A stretch of DNA of 64,000 nt, from the NCBI RefSeq assembly GCF_026339955.1, contig NZ_JAPEPW010000001.1, positions 124,001 through 188,000 of the forward strand. Direction: 5' to 3'. The notes under the pieces were generated by a model, which was given only the letters and a program-made list of their open reading frames with translations, searched no databases and was not told the origin of the DNA. Source of the stretch: Streptomyces sp. NBC_01549 (lineage in GTDB: Bacteria > Actinomycetota > Actinomycetes > Streptomycetales > Streptomycetaceae). The translations under genes and the position numbers were made by a program. This document shows, piece by piece, positions 35,517 through 44,737 of this stretch (its first letter is position 1; each line of letters starts with the position of its first letter).

Positions 35517-36395
35517 ATGTCCGCTCCCGCCCTGACCACAGGCGCCCTGGGCCTCACCGACGCCCACCCCGCCCGCTCGGCCGTCGCGGACGCGTACACC
35601 CGGCTGACCGAGGTCTTTCCGGACCTGAGCGTGCGGGAACTGGATCACGGGGAAGCGGCACCGAAGGGCGACGGCTGGGTCGGCGCCGCCGGGCTCGCGG
35701 CGGGCGGGGCCGACCTGGACACGTTCCTCGCCTGGGACGAGGCGCAGGTCATCAGGGACTACGGACAGCGGGCGCGCCCGGACGTGGTGGCGAGCTTCGG
35801 ACTGCACCGGTACGCCTGGCCGGCCTGCCTGCTGATCACCGTCCCGTGGTTCCTGCTGCGCCGGGTGCCCCGCCTCTCTGTGGAGCGCGTCACATTCCAG
35901 CGCACGCTCGGCCTGATGGCGGTCCGGGTCGAGGAATTCGCCTGCCTGCCGGGCGACCCGGCGGCCGGGCTGCCCGGCGCCCGGGTCGTCCCGGACGAGG
36001 AGGCACTGCGGGCCGAGGTGCGGGCCGCGACGGCCGAGCACCTGGAGCCGGTCCTCGGCGGCTTCGGCCCGCGCATGCGACGCCGCGGCCGGGCCCTGTG
36101 GGGCATGGCGACCGACGAGGTCGTCGAGAGCCTCTGGTACGTCGCGGAGCTGCTCGGCGAGGAGCGGCGCGCGCTGCGCGAGCTGGAGCTGCTGCTACCG
36201 GGGGCCACCCGGCCGTACGTGGGATCCGCCGCGTTCCGTGAACTGAGCGGCCCGAAGGGGGAGTCCCTGCCCACCCGCGACCGGGCGAGCTGCTGCTTCT
36301 TCTACACCCTTCGCCCCGAGGGCACCTGCGTCAACTGCCCGCGCATCTGCGACGCGGACCGCATCGCCAAGTTGACGGCCGCTCCGACGGATTGA
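35517..36395 (+). CDS. FhuF-like ferric-siderophore reductase, (2Fe-2S)-binding
   Basis: 292 residues. The C-terminus carries the FhuF-type cluster motif: CC in ASCCFFYTL, then TCVNCPRICD, giving four cysteines in the C-C-x10-C-x2-C arrangement. The N-terminal two thirds resemble IucA/FhuF-associated helical proteins. The likely role is reduction of iron from imported ferric siderophores in the cytosol. GGAGG (35505-35509) is 7 nt before the ATG. The iron box upstream supports iron-regulated expression. No siderophore biosynthesis or uptake genes are adjacent. Confidence 0.85.
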   Translation: MSAPALTTGALGLTDAHPARSAVADAYTRLTEVFPDLSVRELDHGEAAPKGDGWVGAAGLAAGGADLDTFLAWDEAQVIRDYGQRARPDVVASFGLHRYAWPACLLITVPWFLLRRVPRLSVERVTFQRTLGLMAVRVEEFACLPGDPAAGLPGARVVPDEEALRAEVRAATAEHLEPVLGGFGPRMRRRGRALWGMATDEVVESLWYVAELLGEERRALRELELLLPGATRPYVGSAAFRELSGPKGESLPTRDRASCCFFYTLRPEGTCVNCPRICDADRIAKLTAAPTD

Positions 36396-36712
36396 GCGCC
36401 GCCCCCGCCGTACGGACGGGCCCCCGGATGCTCTAAGATCAACTCCGATTGAGACCCCCGACGGGTGCCCGACAGATGGCGGGCACTTCACAACTTCCTC
36501 ACTTGTCGCAGGAACTTTCCGTAGAACCATCCGTACGGGTAATCTTATTCGCACTCAACTCCCGTCCCTCGCGCGGCAGTTCGAGCAGAATGTCGCCCTG
36601 CGCATCCCCTTGCACTCCCTTGGCGGCCTCTTGCCCCGAAACCCCCTGAGGGGCGACGGGCGTGGGCCAATATGGCGGGCGTTACGCCCTATCCCAATGC
36701 AAGGGACCCCAG
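36396..36712. other. Intergenic region upstream of DUF2637 gene
   Basis: 317 nt without a gene. A hairpin GTGCCCG (36465-36471) / CGGGCAC (36480-36486) is present and could end the FhuF transcript. The AT-richer stretch around 36500-36560 is the probable promoter region of the next gene; no defined sigma consensus is assigned. Confidence 0.45.
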
Positions 36713-37762
36713 ATGAGATTGACCGACATATCGCTGAACTGGCTCCTTCCGGGCGCCGTTTTGCTCCTGGGACTGCTGGCGGCGGTGGCGGTGCTCGCGC
36801 GCAGCAAGCGGTCCGGGGAGAACGCGAGCAGCAACAGCGACGACTCGTGGGAGCGCAGCGAGGAGCGTCGCAGGCGTAAGGAAGCCGTCTACGGCACGGC
36901 CTCCTATGTGCTGCTGTTCTGCTGCGCCGCGGTCGCCGCGGCGCTCTCGTTCCACGGCCTCGTCGGCTTCGGCCAGCAGAACCTCGGACTCACCGACGGC
37001 TGGGAGTACCTCGTCCCGTTCGGTCTGGACGGCGCGGCCATGTTCTGCTCCGTCCTCGCCGTGCGCGAGGCCAGCCACGGTGACGCGGCGCTCGGCTCCC
37101 GGATACTCGTATGGACCTTCGCCGGTGCCGCCGCCTGGTTCAACTGGGTGCACGCGCCCCGGGGTGTGGACCACTCGGGCGCTCCCCAGTTCTTCGCGGG
37201 CATGTCCCTGTCGGCCGCCGTGCTGTTCGACCGGGCGCTGAAGCAGACCCGCCGTGCCGCGCTGCGTGAGCAGGGCCTGGTCCCGCGTCCGCTGCCGCAG
37301 ATCCGTATCGTCCGCTGGCTGCGCGCGCCCCGTGAGACCTACAGCGCCTGGTCGCTGATGCTCCTGGAGAACGTCCGCACGCTGGACGAGGCGGTGGAGG
37401 AGGTCCGCGAGGACAAGCGCCAGAAGGAGCAGAACCGCCTGCGCCGGCGCAACGAGGAGCGGGTCGAGCGGGCGCACCTCAAGGCGCTCAGCCGCGGTCA
37501 CCGGGGCCTGCCCGGCCGTGGTGGCGGTGGTGGTGGCCGGCAGCAGCTGGAGACGACCGTGGAGCGTGCTCCCGCGCAGGCCACCGCGGAGCCTGCCATA
37601 GCGCCGGAGCTGCCCGTACGCTCACGGCCCTCCCTTCAGCCCGTCCGCAAGAGTGGTGACCCGATCACCGTCGATCTCACCGCGGAGGACGACACGATGG
37701 CCCTGCCGCGGCTCGACTCCCTGGAGCGCAAGCTCAAGGACCTGGAGCAGCAGTTCGGCTGA
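36713..37762 (+). CDS. DUF2637 family membrane protein
   Basis: 349 residues. An N-terminal membrane helix (LPGAVLLLGLLAAVAVLA) is followed by a charged loop and three or four further helices (YVLLFCCAAVAAALSF, LVPFGLDGAAMFCSVLAV, ILVWTFAGAAAWFNWVHA, FFAGMSLSAAVLF). This matches DUF2637, a family seen in Streptomyces chromosomes and in plasmid-transfer Spd proteins. The cytoplasmic tail is basic, then glycine-rich (GRGGGGGG), and ends in a short coiled coil (LDSLERKLKDLEQQ). ATG 36713 begins directly before the first helix. A strong hairpin terminator follows. Confidence 0.75.
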   Translation: MRLTDISLNWLLPGAVLLLGLLAAVAVLARSKRSGENASSNSDDSWERSEERRRRKEAVYGTASYVLLFCCAAVAAALSFHGLVGFGQQNLGLTDGWEYLVPFGLDGAAMFCSVLAVREASHGDAALGSRILVWTFAGAAAWFNWVHAPRGVDHSGAPQFFAGMSLSAAVLFDRALKQTRRAALREQGLVPRPLPQIRIVRWLRAPRETYSAWSLMLLENVRTLDEAVEEVREDKRQKEQNRLRRRNEERVERAHLKALSRGHRGLPGRGGGGGGRQQLETTVERAPAQATAEPAIAPELPVRSRPSLQPVRKSGDPITVDLTAEDDTMALPRLDSLERKLKDLEQQFG

Positions 37763-37773
37763 GACACCGGGGT

Positions 37774-37798
37774 GGTCCGGCCGTTGAACGGCCGGACC
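37774..37798. terminator. Bidirectional hairpin terminator
   Basis: Twelve-bp perfect arms (37774-37785 and 37787-37798) lie between the convergent DUF2637 and HATPase genes. No U-tract, as is common in Streptomyces. Confidence 0.75.
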
Positions 37799-37826
37799 CC
37801 GGACAGGAATTACGGCGGCGCGGTGA

Positions 37827-38375
37827 CTACACCGCGCCGCCGTCCAGTTCGAACCACACCGACTTGCCCACGCCGTGGGGGCGTACCCCCCAGGCGTCCG
37901 CGAGGGACTGGACGAGGACGAGGCCTCTGCCGTGCGTACCGTCGTCGGCGATCGGTACCCGCAGCCTGGGCCTGCGTCCCACGAAGTCCCGTACCTCCAC
38001 GCGGAGTCCGCGGGGTCCGACGGTGGCCGTCAAGACCGCGTCATGGTCGGTGTGGATGAGGGCGTTCGTGACGAGTTCGCTGGTCAGCAACTCGGCTATC
38101 TCGGACTTCTCCGGTTTCCCCCAGTGCCGTAAGAGTTCCCTCAGCGCTCTGCGGGCCTCTGGCACCGCTCGCAGATCAGCCCTGGCCAGACGCCGCCTGA
38201 GCTGTGCGGCGGCCGGCTGGCCCCGTGCGTCGTCGGTCGCTTCTTCCTCCACTGCCTGTGCCGAGGAGGCCCCGATGGCCACGGGACCGCCCCCTCGTAC
38301 CTGCCTCTTCATGACCCCCGCCTGCATGCCGATGTCGGGTTCCCCTCCTGATCGAACATGTTCACGGGAATCCAT
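37827..38375 (-). CDS. RsbW-like HATPase (anti-sigma-type) with TTA codon
   Basis: 182 residues from the longest ATG. The N-terminal 60 residues are poorly conserved in appearance; the rest is a GHKL ATPase with N-box ELVTNALIH, G1-like VRDF..RRP and G2 DGTHGRGL. Such stand-alone domains act as anti-sigma kinases or orphan regulators in Streptomyces. Codon 82 (plus-strand 38130-38132) is TTA, so translation should need the bldA tRNA and be developmentally timed. Starts at 38327 or 38312 are equally possible. No sigma or anti-anti-sigma gene is adjacent. Confidence 0.8.
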   Translation of the reverse strand: MDSREHVRSGGEPDIGMQAGVMKRQVRGGGPVAIGASSAQAVEEEATDDARGQPAAAQLRRRLARADLRAVPEARRALRELLRHWGKPEKSEIAELLTSELVTNALIHTDHDAVLTATVGPRGLRVEVRDFVGRRPRLRVPIADDGTHGRGLVLVQSLADAWGVRPHGVGKSVWFELDGGAV

Positions 38376-38771
38376 GCCCCATCGGCGACGCGGCAGTCAT
38401 CTCGAATGGTCAACCACCAGCCATTCCCGAGCGGAAGCACGGCGTCGCGTCGCAACGGTGGCCCATGGGGCGACGCAGCCCGCACGCCAGGACTCTCCGG
38501 GGCGGCTCGCGCGACGGTGCCCCGTCCCGTGGAAAGCCCTGTCTGCCCTGTTCAACGCCTGCTTGAGGCGCACGGTACGGCCGGGCGCCGCCCCTTCCCC
38601 AGGTCCGCGAGGGGGAGGCGAGCCGGTGCGGCCCCCGCGCACAACGACGGTGCACCCGGCGGGCCCGCACCACCCGGCGCCTCCCCCTCCCGGTCGACGT
38701 GCTGACCGCGAGCGCTCGGTCCGTCTACCGACTCTCGGCTGCGGCTATGGCCGTACTCGACGAGGAGTCGG
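38376..38771. other. Intergenic region, nothing recognised
   Basis: 396 nt between two minus-strand genes. It must contain the promoter of the HATPase gene. I see no convincing gene, repeat or hairpin. Confidence 0.4.
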
Positions 38772-40514
38772 TCAAGGACGCGGCACGTTGCGCAGGTTGG
38801 AGCGGGCCATCTGCACCATCCGGCCGACGCCCCCGTCCAGGACCATCTTCGACGCCGACAGGGCGAACCCGGTCACCATCTCCGCGCTGATCTTCGGCGG
38901 GATGGACAGCGCGTTGGGGTCGGTGACGATGTCGACGAGGGCCGGGCCCTTGTGCTTGAAGGCGGCCTTCAGCGCGCCGGCGAGCTCCTTGGGCTTCTCG
39001 ACGCGCACGCCGTACGCCCCGCACGCCCGCGCGACCGCCGCGAAGTCGGGGTTCTTGTTCGTGGTCCCGTACGACGGCAGCCCGGCGACCAGCATCTCCA
39101 ACTCGACCATGCTCAGGGAGGAGTTGTTGAAGAGGACGACCTTCACGGGCAGGTCGTACTGGACGAGGGTGAGGAAGTCGCCCATCAGCATGGAGAATCC
39201 GCCGTCTCCGGACATCGAGACGACCTGCCGGTCCCGGTCGGTGAACTGGGCGCCGATCGCCATCGGCAGCGCGTTCGCCATCGAACCGTGCGAGAACGAA
39301 CCGATGACCCGGCGACGGCCGTTGGGCGAGATGTAGCGGGCCGCCCACACATTGCACATCCCGGTGTCGACCGTGAACACCGCGTCCTCGTCGGCGAGTT
39401 CGTCGAGGACGGAGGCCACGTACTCGGGGTGGACCGGAACGTGCTTCTCGACCTTGCGCGTGTACGCCTTGATGACACCCTCGAGCGTGTCCGCGTGCTT
39501 CTTCAGCATCTTGTCGAGGAAGCGGCGGTTCCCCTTGGGCTTCACCCGGGGCGTCAGGCAGCGCAGGGTCTCCTTCACATCCCCCCACACCGCCAGGTCC
39601 AGCTTGGAGCGGCGCCCCAGGCGCTCGGGCCGGACGTCGACCTGAGCGATCTTGACGTCGTCCGGGAGGAAGGCGCTGTACGGGAAGTCGGTGCCGAGCA
39701 GGATCAGCAGGTCGCACTCGTGGGTGGCCTCGTAGGCGGCGCCGTAGCCGAGCAGACCGCTCATCCCGACGTCGTACGGGTTGTCGTACTGGATCCACTC
39801 CTTGCCCCGCAGCGCGTGTCCGACCGGCGACTTGACCTTCTCCGCGAACTCCATGACCTCGGCGTGCGCGCCCGCCGTGCCGCTGCCGCAGAAGAGCGTG
39901 ATCTTGTCGGCCTCGTCGATCAGCGCGACGAGCTTGTCGATCTCGGTGTCGCCGGGGCGGACGGTGGGCCGGGAGGTGACGAGGGCGGTCTCGAGAGCCT
40001 TGTCCGGGGCGGGCTCGGAGGCGATGTCACCGGGGAGGGAGACGACGCTGACGCCCGACTGGCCCACCGCGTGCTGGATGGCGGTCTGCAGCAGCCTCGG
40101 CATCTGCTTCGGGTTGGAGATCATCTCGTTGTAGTGACTGCACTCGCGGAAGAGCTGGTCCGGGTGGGTCTCCTGGAAGTAGCCGAGGCCGATCTCGCTG
40201 GAGGGGATGTGCGAGGCGAGGGCGAGGACCGGCGCCATGGAGCGGTGCGCGTCGTACAGACCGTTGATGAGGTGGAGGTTGCCCGGGCCGCAGGAGCCTG
40301 CGCAGGCGGCGAGCTTGCCGGTGATCTGGGCCTCGGCGCCCGCGGCGAAGGCAGCCGTCTCCTCGTGCCGGACGTGGATCCAGTCGATCGCCGCGTTGCG
40401 CCGGATCGCGTCCACCACCGGATTGAGACTGTCGCCGACGACGCCGTACAGGCGCTTGACGCCCGCGCGGACGAGGATGTCGACGAACTGCTCGGCGACG
40501 TTCTGCTTGGCCAT
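38772..40514 (-). CDS. Thiamine-pyrophosphate enzyme, PoxB-like pyruvate dehydrogenase/oxidase
   Basis: 580 residues in the three-domain acetolactate-synthase/POX fold. The N-terminal PYR domain has the catalytic Glu in RHEETAAFAA and SCGPGNLH; the central domain has a CGSGTAGAH Rossmann-like region; the C-terminal PP domain has the TPP/Mg motif GDGGFSM..NN. Overall similarity is to PoxB, which converts pyruvate to acetate and CO2 and reduces quinone. The PoxB membrane-binding C-terminal peptide is not obvious here, so electron acceptor and substrate remain uncertain. ATG 40514 has AAGGGG about 10 nt upstream. Confidence 0.85.
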   Translation of the reverse strand: MAKQNVAEQFVDILVRAGVKRLYGVVGDSLNPVVDAIRRNAAIDWIHVRHEETAAFAAGAEAQITGKLAACAGSCGPGNLHLINGLYDAHRSMAPVLALASHIPSSEIGLGYFQETHPDQLFRECSHYNEMISNPKQMPRLLQTAIQHAVGQSGVSVVSLPGDIASEPAPDKALETALVTSRPTVRPGDTEIDKLVALIDEADKITLFCGSGTAGAHAEVMEFAEKVKSPVGHALRGKEWIQYDNPYDVGMSGLLGYGAAYEATHECDLLILLGTDFPYSAFLPDDVKIAQVDVRPERLGRRSKLDLAVWGDVKETLRCLTPRVKPKGNRRFLDKMLKKHADTLEGVIKAYTRKVEKHVPVHPEYVASVLDELADEDAVFTVDTGMCNVWAARYISPNGRRRVIGSFSHGSMANALPMAIGAQFTDRDRQVVSMSGDGGFSMLMGDFLTLVQYDLPVKVVLFNNSSLSMVELEMLVAGLPSYGTTNKNPDFAAVARACGAYGVRVEKPKELAGALKAAFKHKGPALVDIVTDPNALSIPPKISAEMVTGFALSASKMVLDGGVGRMVQMARSNLRNVPRP

Positions 40515-40597
40515 GCTGCACGCACCCCTTTGTGATCCATGGATCCCGCGGGTCCCTTGGTTCGTCCCTTGGGTCCATGAATTCACACGGTGCGCCG

Positions 40598-42616
40598 TTA
40601 CGCCTCCCAAACGGCCGCGACGGTCCGGTCGTCGGCGTACCCCTTGACCCGTACCTGGGTGTCGGCGAGGAACGCGGCGAGACCGGGCGGCTCGCCCGCC
40701 GACCACCGTTCCGTCAGGTGCTCGCAGAACTGCGGCTCCCCGCGCAGGGGCTCCGCGAGGCCGCCGGTACACAGCAGCAATGTGTCACCCGGTCGGGCGA
40801 CGGAGGCGCGGAACCGGAAGGGTTCGCGGGGCGGTTCGGGGGCCGGCTCGTACGGGCTCGGGGGTGTCGTGATGCCCAGGTCCATGGTGAGCCGGTCGCC
40901 CTCGGGCGTCTCGTGCGGCAGCGATCCGAAGCCGACCACGGCCTCGCCGGTGGTCTCGGCGACCCGCGGCTCGATGTCCTGCCACTCGCCGTCCCGCAGC
41001 CGGAACAGGCCGCCCGCCCCGACTCCGAAGAAGACGCGCGTACGGCACTCGGGATCCGCGGCGAGCAGCAGGCAGCGCAGGCCGGCGGTGTACTCCTCGG
41101 GCTCGATGCCCTGTTCGGCGGCGCTCGCGCGCAGCTTGCCGAGGCTGCGGTCGGTGAGCCGGTGCAGGCCCGACTTCAGGTCGCCGCGACGAGCCGCCCT
41201 TATGTCCTCGGCCAGCCGTACGTGGCTGCGGCCCACGGCCCGCCCGATCCAGTGGCACGCCTCGGCGGCCGCCCGGTGCGCGCCGGGGGTGGCCCGGGCG
41301 CCGGTCGCCATCGCCACCAGCACCAGCGCGTGCTCGCCCGCTCCGAAGCGGGCGGTGAGCAGGGAGTCGCGGCGGGGCTCGCCCCTGAAGCGCGCGGAGT
41401 CGCCGCGCACGGAGGCCGCGCGCAGCGTGCTGGTTCCGTAGCGCGCCCCGTCCAGGACGGTGTCGGCGACCAGGCCGTCCAGGTCGTCCGGGTCGGCGGG
41501 CGGGAGGGCGGTGGGCTCGGCGTCGTAGGTGGGCGGGCCCGATCCGACGTAGTCGACGGGGGGTGGCTCGTGAGGGACGGTGAGGACCGGCTCGGGCGGC
41601 GGCGGGGCGGGACGGTCGGGGACGGCGTCCACGGGGGCGGCTGCGCCGGGCGGGGCAGGGTCCGGGGGCGCGGTGGGGCGCGGCGCCACGCTGGGCCGCG
41701 GGGGCACGTCGGCCGACATCGTCGTCGACACCGCCGCGTCGGGCGACTCCTTGGGCGTACGGCCGCGGAGCGACTCGGCATGGAAACCGGGCGGCGTCGG
41801 CCCCGGCGGGAAGCTCGCGGGGGCCGACGGTTCGGCGGGCGGAGGGTCCCACGGAGCGGGCTGCCGCCCGAACCCGCCACCCACCGCGTCGGGGCTCCCC
41901 CCGGGACCCTTCCCGCGCTCCCACGATCCCGGCGCCGACCCCGGACCCTCACCACCCCGAGCGAAGCCCATACCCGCGTCACTCCGCGAGGGCCCCTCTG
42001 CCGCGTCACTCCACGCGGAATCCGGTTCCGTGTCGCTCCACGCGGAACCCGGATCCGCCTCGCTCCACGAGGACCGCGCAGCCTCGTCGCTCCGGGCAGG
42101 GCCCGCGGTCTCGCCACTCGGTGAGAGGCCCGGGGGCTTGTCACTCCACCAAGGGCCGGGCTCCGCATCAGCCGGCGACGGGCCGGAGTCCTCCCCACGC
42201 CCCGAGGGGTCCAGGTCCTCCCCGGTCCACATCGGGTCGAGAAAGCGGTCCGATGGGGCGGCCGGTGGCGTGCGGTCCGGTGGGTCGGCCGGGGGCATAC
42301 GGTCCGGCTGGTCCCAGCGGGCGAGGCGCCGGCCCAGGGCGTCGCCGCGCGGCGTGGCGCCGGGCCGGTGGCCGGAGAAGCCGCCGCCCCGTTGCTCGGG
42401 CACCGCGGGAGGCCCGTCCGACCCGGGCGGGATCTCGCGTTCGTCCGGCGCGGCCCGGGGCGCGGACCCCGATCCCACCGTCCCCGCGGCCGACGCGAAG
42501 CGGTCGTCGAGGGAATCGGCCACGGGCGTGGGCCCCGTGTCCCCGGTGGAGTCGTCGTACAGCTGCCCCCACCAGTCGTCCTCGTGACCGGTGGGCCTCT
42601 CCCCCTGCTGGCTCAT
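40598..42616 (-). CDS. PP2C-like protein phosphatase with long disordered N-terminus
   Basis: 672 residues. The first 400 are Pro/Gly/Ser/Asp-rich and disordered, including a Ser-rich repeat (SD/SE..AWSD..). The C-terminal 260 residues resemble the PP2C-fold domain of Streptomyces 'protein phosphatase 2C domain-containing' proteins (ALVLVAMATGA, AVVGFGSLPHE, LLLCTGGLAEPL, ending KGYADDRTVAAVWE). The usual metal-binding aspartates are only partly recognisable (CTGG in place of STDG; DDRT near the end), so catalysis is uncertain. ATG 42616 (MSQQGERPTG) starts the typical tail. Partner unknown. Confidence 0.7.
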   Translation of the reverse strand: MSQQGERPTGHEDDWWGQLYDDSTGDTGPTPVADSLDDRFASAAGTVGSGSAPRAAPDEREIPPGSDGPPAVPEQRGGGFSGHRPGATPRGDALGRRLARWDQPDRMPPADPPDRTPPAAPSDRFLDPMWTGEDLDPSGRGEDSGPSPADAEPGPWWSDKPPGLSPSGETAGPARSDEAARSSWSEADPGSAWSDTEPDSAWSDAAEGPSRSDAGMGFARGGEGPGSAPGSWERGKGPGGSPDAVGGGFGRQPAPWDPPPAEPSAPASFPPGPTPPGFHAESLRGRTPKESPDAAVSTTMSADVPPRPSVAPRPTAPPDPAPPGAAAPVDAVPDRPAPPPPEPVLTVPHEPPPVDYVGSGPPTYDAEPTALPPADPDDLDGLVADTVLDGARYGTSTLRAASVRGDSARFRGEPRRDSLLTARFGAGEHALVLVAMATGARATPGAHRAAAEACHWIGRAVGRSHVRLAEDIRAARRGDLKSGLHRLTDRSLGKLRASAAEQGIEPEEYTAGLRCLLLAADPECRTRVFFGVGAGGLFRLRDGEWQDIEPRVAETTGEAVVGFGSLPHETPEGDRLTMDLGITTPPSPYEPAPEPPREPFRFRASVARPGDTLLLCTGGLAEPLRGEPQFCEHLTERWSAGEPPGLAAFLADTQVRVKGYADDRTVAAVWEA
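41975..42095. repeat. Degenerate repeats of about 27-30 bp in PP2C tail
   Basis: Four to five diverged units, each containing a GTC(A/G)CTCC(A/G) block on the plus strand, encode Ser-Asp/Glu..Pro repeats in the disordered tail of the PP2C-like protein. Confidence 0.6.
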
Positions 42617-43076
42617 GCCCCTAATTGTCCACCGCGAGAGCCGGATGAAAACGGGGCATCCGGAAAAACCGGCCACGGGACTGATAGTCGAACGGCGTGT
42701 CGGGTGGACTGTCGAACGGCCGCATGAGTGCGAAGGGTTGAAGAAGTGTCGGACGCCGGGTCACAAGCCGCCGGACGATCCCACCCCCCACGGGAGAACC
42801 GCCCGGCGGCGTCCTGAGTGTGGTCCCCTTCCCTGAGGTTCCCCTGTGACGCGCGCTGTCGCGCTCCCCAAGGTGCCACTCCCAAGATCACTCCGCCCGT
42901 GTCCGTGCAGGTCGATCCGACCCGAGTCCGGCATTACGGGCGGCGTTCACTGCCGCGATGGCGTGAGCTTGGCAGAGTTACGGGTGCCGCGGCGATGATG
43001 TACCGAGGCGGGTTTGCGCCGTGGCCGATTTCCGCCAGGCCGCGGTCGGCATGGAACTTGGGGAGGGCATCGCCGC
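42617..43076. other. Intergenic region, nothing recognised
   Basis: 460 nt between divergent genes. It should contain both promoters. The open frames in it have no ribosome site or family resemblance. A short direct repeat GTCGAACGGC occurs near 42690-42720. Confidence 0.4.
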
Positions 43077-44057
43077 ATGCTGGGAGCGATAGGTCTGGAC
43101 GAGACGCACGAGTCGGCATACCGGGCGCTGGTGTCCGTGGGCGCCGCCGACGTGCCCGATCTCGCACGGCGGCTCACGCTCGGCGAGCACGCCACCGAGC
43201 GCGCCCTGCGCCGACTGGAGCGGCACGGTCTCGCGGCCCAGTCCTCGGGCCGCCCGGGACGCTGGGTCGCGGCGCCGCCCGGGGTCGCCCTCGGCGCACT
43301 GCTCACCCAGCAGCGGCACGAGCTGGAGAAGGCGGAACTGGCGGCCGCCCTGCTCGCCGAGGAGTACCGCGCCCAGGCCACCGAACCCGCCGTGCACGAC
43401 CTGGTCGAGGTGGTGATCGGCGCGGCGGCGGTCACCCAGCGGTTCCTGCAGCTCCAGCTAGGCGCGACCGCAGAGGTCTGCGCGTTGGTCACCGGGAACC
43501 CGATGGTGGTCTCCGGGACGGACAACGACGCGGAGGAGAACGCCGCGGAGCGGGGCGTCGGCTACCGCGTGGTGCTCGAGCGCGCCGTCCTCGACCAGCC
43601 CACCGGCCTCACGGAGCTGTCCGCCGCGCTCAGCCGCGACGAACAGGTGCGGGTCGTGGACAAGGTGCCGACCAAGCTGGTGATCGCCGACCGGACGCTC
43701 GCGATGGTGCCGCTCACCTCGCACACCGCGGAGCCCGCCGCTCTCGTCGTGCACGCGAGCGGGCTGCTGGAGCTGCTGTCGGGCCTGTTCGAGTCGGTGT
43801 GGCGGGACGCGCTGCCGCTGCGGCTCGACAGCCGGGGCGTCATGGAGCAGGAGCCGGACGGCCCCGACGTCACCGACCTGGAGATCCTCTCCCTGCTGCT
43901 GGCCGGGCTGACCGACGCCAGCGTGGCCAAACAGCTCGACCTGGGCCTCAGGACCGTACAGCGCCGGGTGAAGCGGCTGATGGAGCTGACGGGTGTCACG
44001 ACCCGGCTCCAGCTGGGCTGGCACTCCTACGAGAAGGGCTGGGTGGCCCGCGACTGA
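43077..44057 (+). CDS. TrmB/LuxR-type transcriptional regulator
   Basis: 326 residues. The N-terminal TrmB-like winged helix (LDETHESAYRALVSVGAADVPDLARRLTL) precedes a middle sensory/dimer region of about 180 residues, and the C-terminal LuxR-like HTH reads TDASVAKQLDLGLRTVQRRVKRLM. This two-HTH arrangement is common in Streptomyces orphan regulators. ATG 43077 has GGGGAGG about 9 nt upstream. The target is unknown; the next gene on the same strand (DUF456) is 36 nt away and may be co-transcribed. Confidence 0.85.
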   Translation: MLGAIGLDETHESAYRALVSVGAADVPDLARRLTLGEHATERALRRLERHGLAAQSSGRPGRWVAAPPGVALGALLTQQRHELEKAELAAALLAEEYRAQATEPAVHDLVEVVIGAAAVTQRFLQLQLGATAEVCALVTGNPMVVSGTDNDAEENAAERGVGYRVVLERAVLDQPTGLTELSAALSRDEQVRVVDKVPTKLVIADRTLAMVPLTSHTAEPAALVVHASGLLELLSGLFESVWRDALPLRLDSRGVMEQEPDGPDVTDLEILSLLLAGLTDASVAKQLDLGLRTVQRRVKRLMELTGVTTRLQLGWHSYEKGWVARD

Positions 44058-44093
44058 CCTGCGCTTCCGCCCCCGCTCAGTCACCCTGGGCAG

Positions 44094-44576
44094 ATGGGAG
44101 CGTGGGAACTCCTGCTGGTCGGCCTGGTGGTCGTGCTCGGCCTGTGCGGAGTACTGGTGCCCGGCGTGCCGGGATCGTGGCTCGTCTGGGCCGCGGTCCT
44201 GTGGTGGGCCCTGTCCGACCCACGGGCCCTCACCTGGGGCGTCCTGGTGGGCGTGACCCTGGTCCTGCTGCTGGCCCAGGCGGTCCGCTGGGCGCTGCCT
44301 CCCCGACGGCTCCGGGAGGCCGGCGCCACTCCCCGAATGCGCGTGTACGCCGGGGGCGGGGCGCTGCTCGGTTTCCTTCTGCTGCCGGTGGTCGGCGCGA
44401 TCGCGGGCTTTCTCGCCGGGATCTACCTCTACGAGCGGCCGCGGCAGGGCGGACACGGTCCGGCGAAGGCGGCGGTGGGGGCGGTCATGCGCTCGGGCGG
44501 CTGGAACGTGCTGACGGAGCTGTTCGCCTGCCTGCTGATCACGGCCGGATGGCTGGCCGCGGTGATCTGGGGCTGA
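44094..44576 (+). CDS. DUF456 family membrane protein
   Basis: 160 residues with about four membrane helices (LLLVGLVVVLGLCGVLVPG, SWLVWAAVLWWAL, LLGFLLLPVVGAIAGFLAG, LFACLLITAGWLAAV) and the GxxxPxxPG pattern of DUF456. Function of the family is unknown. It follows the LuxR-type gene by 36 nt and is followed by a short hairpin. Confidence 0.85.
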   Translation: MGAWELLLVGLVVVLGLCGVLVPGVPGSWLVWAAVLWWALSDPRALTWGVLVGVTLVLLLAQAVRWALPPRRLREAGATPRMRVYAGGGALLGFLLLPVVGAIAGFLAGIYLYERPRQGGHGPAKAAVGAVMRSGGWNVLTELFACLLITAGWLAAVIWG

Positions 44577-44577
44577 G

Positions 44578-44593
44578 CGTTCCCGAAGGAACG
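44578..44593 (+). terminator. Hairpin terminator after DUF456
   Basis: CGTTCC (44578-44583) pairs with GGAACG (44588-44593) around the stable tetraloop CGAA. Confidence 0.55.
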
Positions 44594-44641
44594 GGACGAG
44601 CACCGTCAACCGAACCAACACATCGGATCTCTCCCTTCATA

Positions 44642-44671
44642 TTGACGAGCTGAAGTCCAATTCTCTACGTT
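44642..44671 (+). promoter_or_regulatory. Sigma-70-type promoter of GH95-like gene
   Basis: TTGACG (44642-44647) and TACGTT (44666-44671) are separated by 18 nt, close to the HrdB consensus. The -10 hexamer ends 66 nt before the ATG of the glycosidase gene. Confidence 0.5.
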
Positions 44672-44737
44672 GCATCGCGAGATAGCTCCGATGAATCGCC
44701 TGAAGTGCAGTCGCCCGAGCCGCCTGGAGGCACCCGC

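Noticed and set aside
42818..43070. N-terminal extension or separate gene before the TrmB/LuxR regulator
   Set aside because: The reading frame is compositionally non-coding and the domain starts at 43077 with a good ribosome site.
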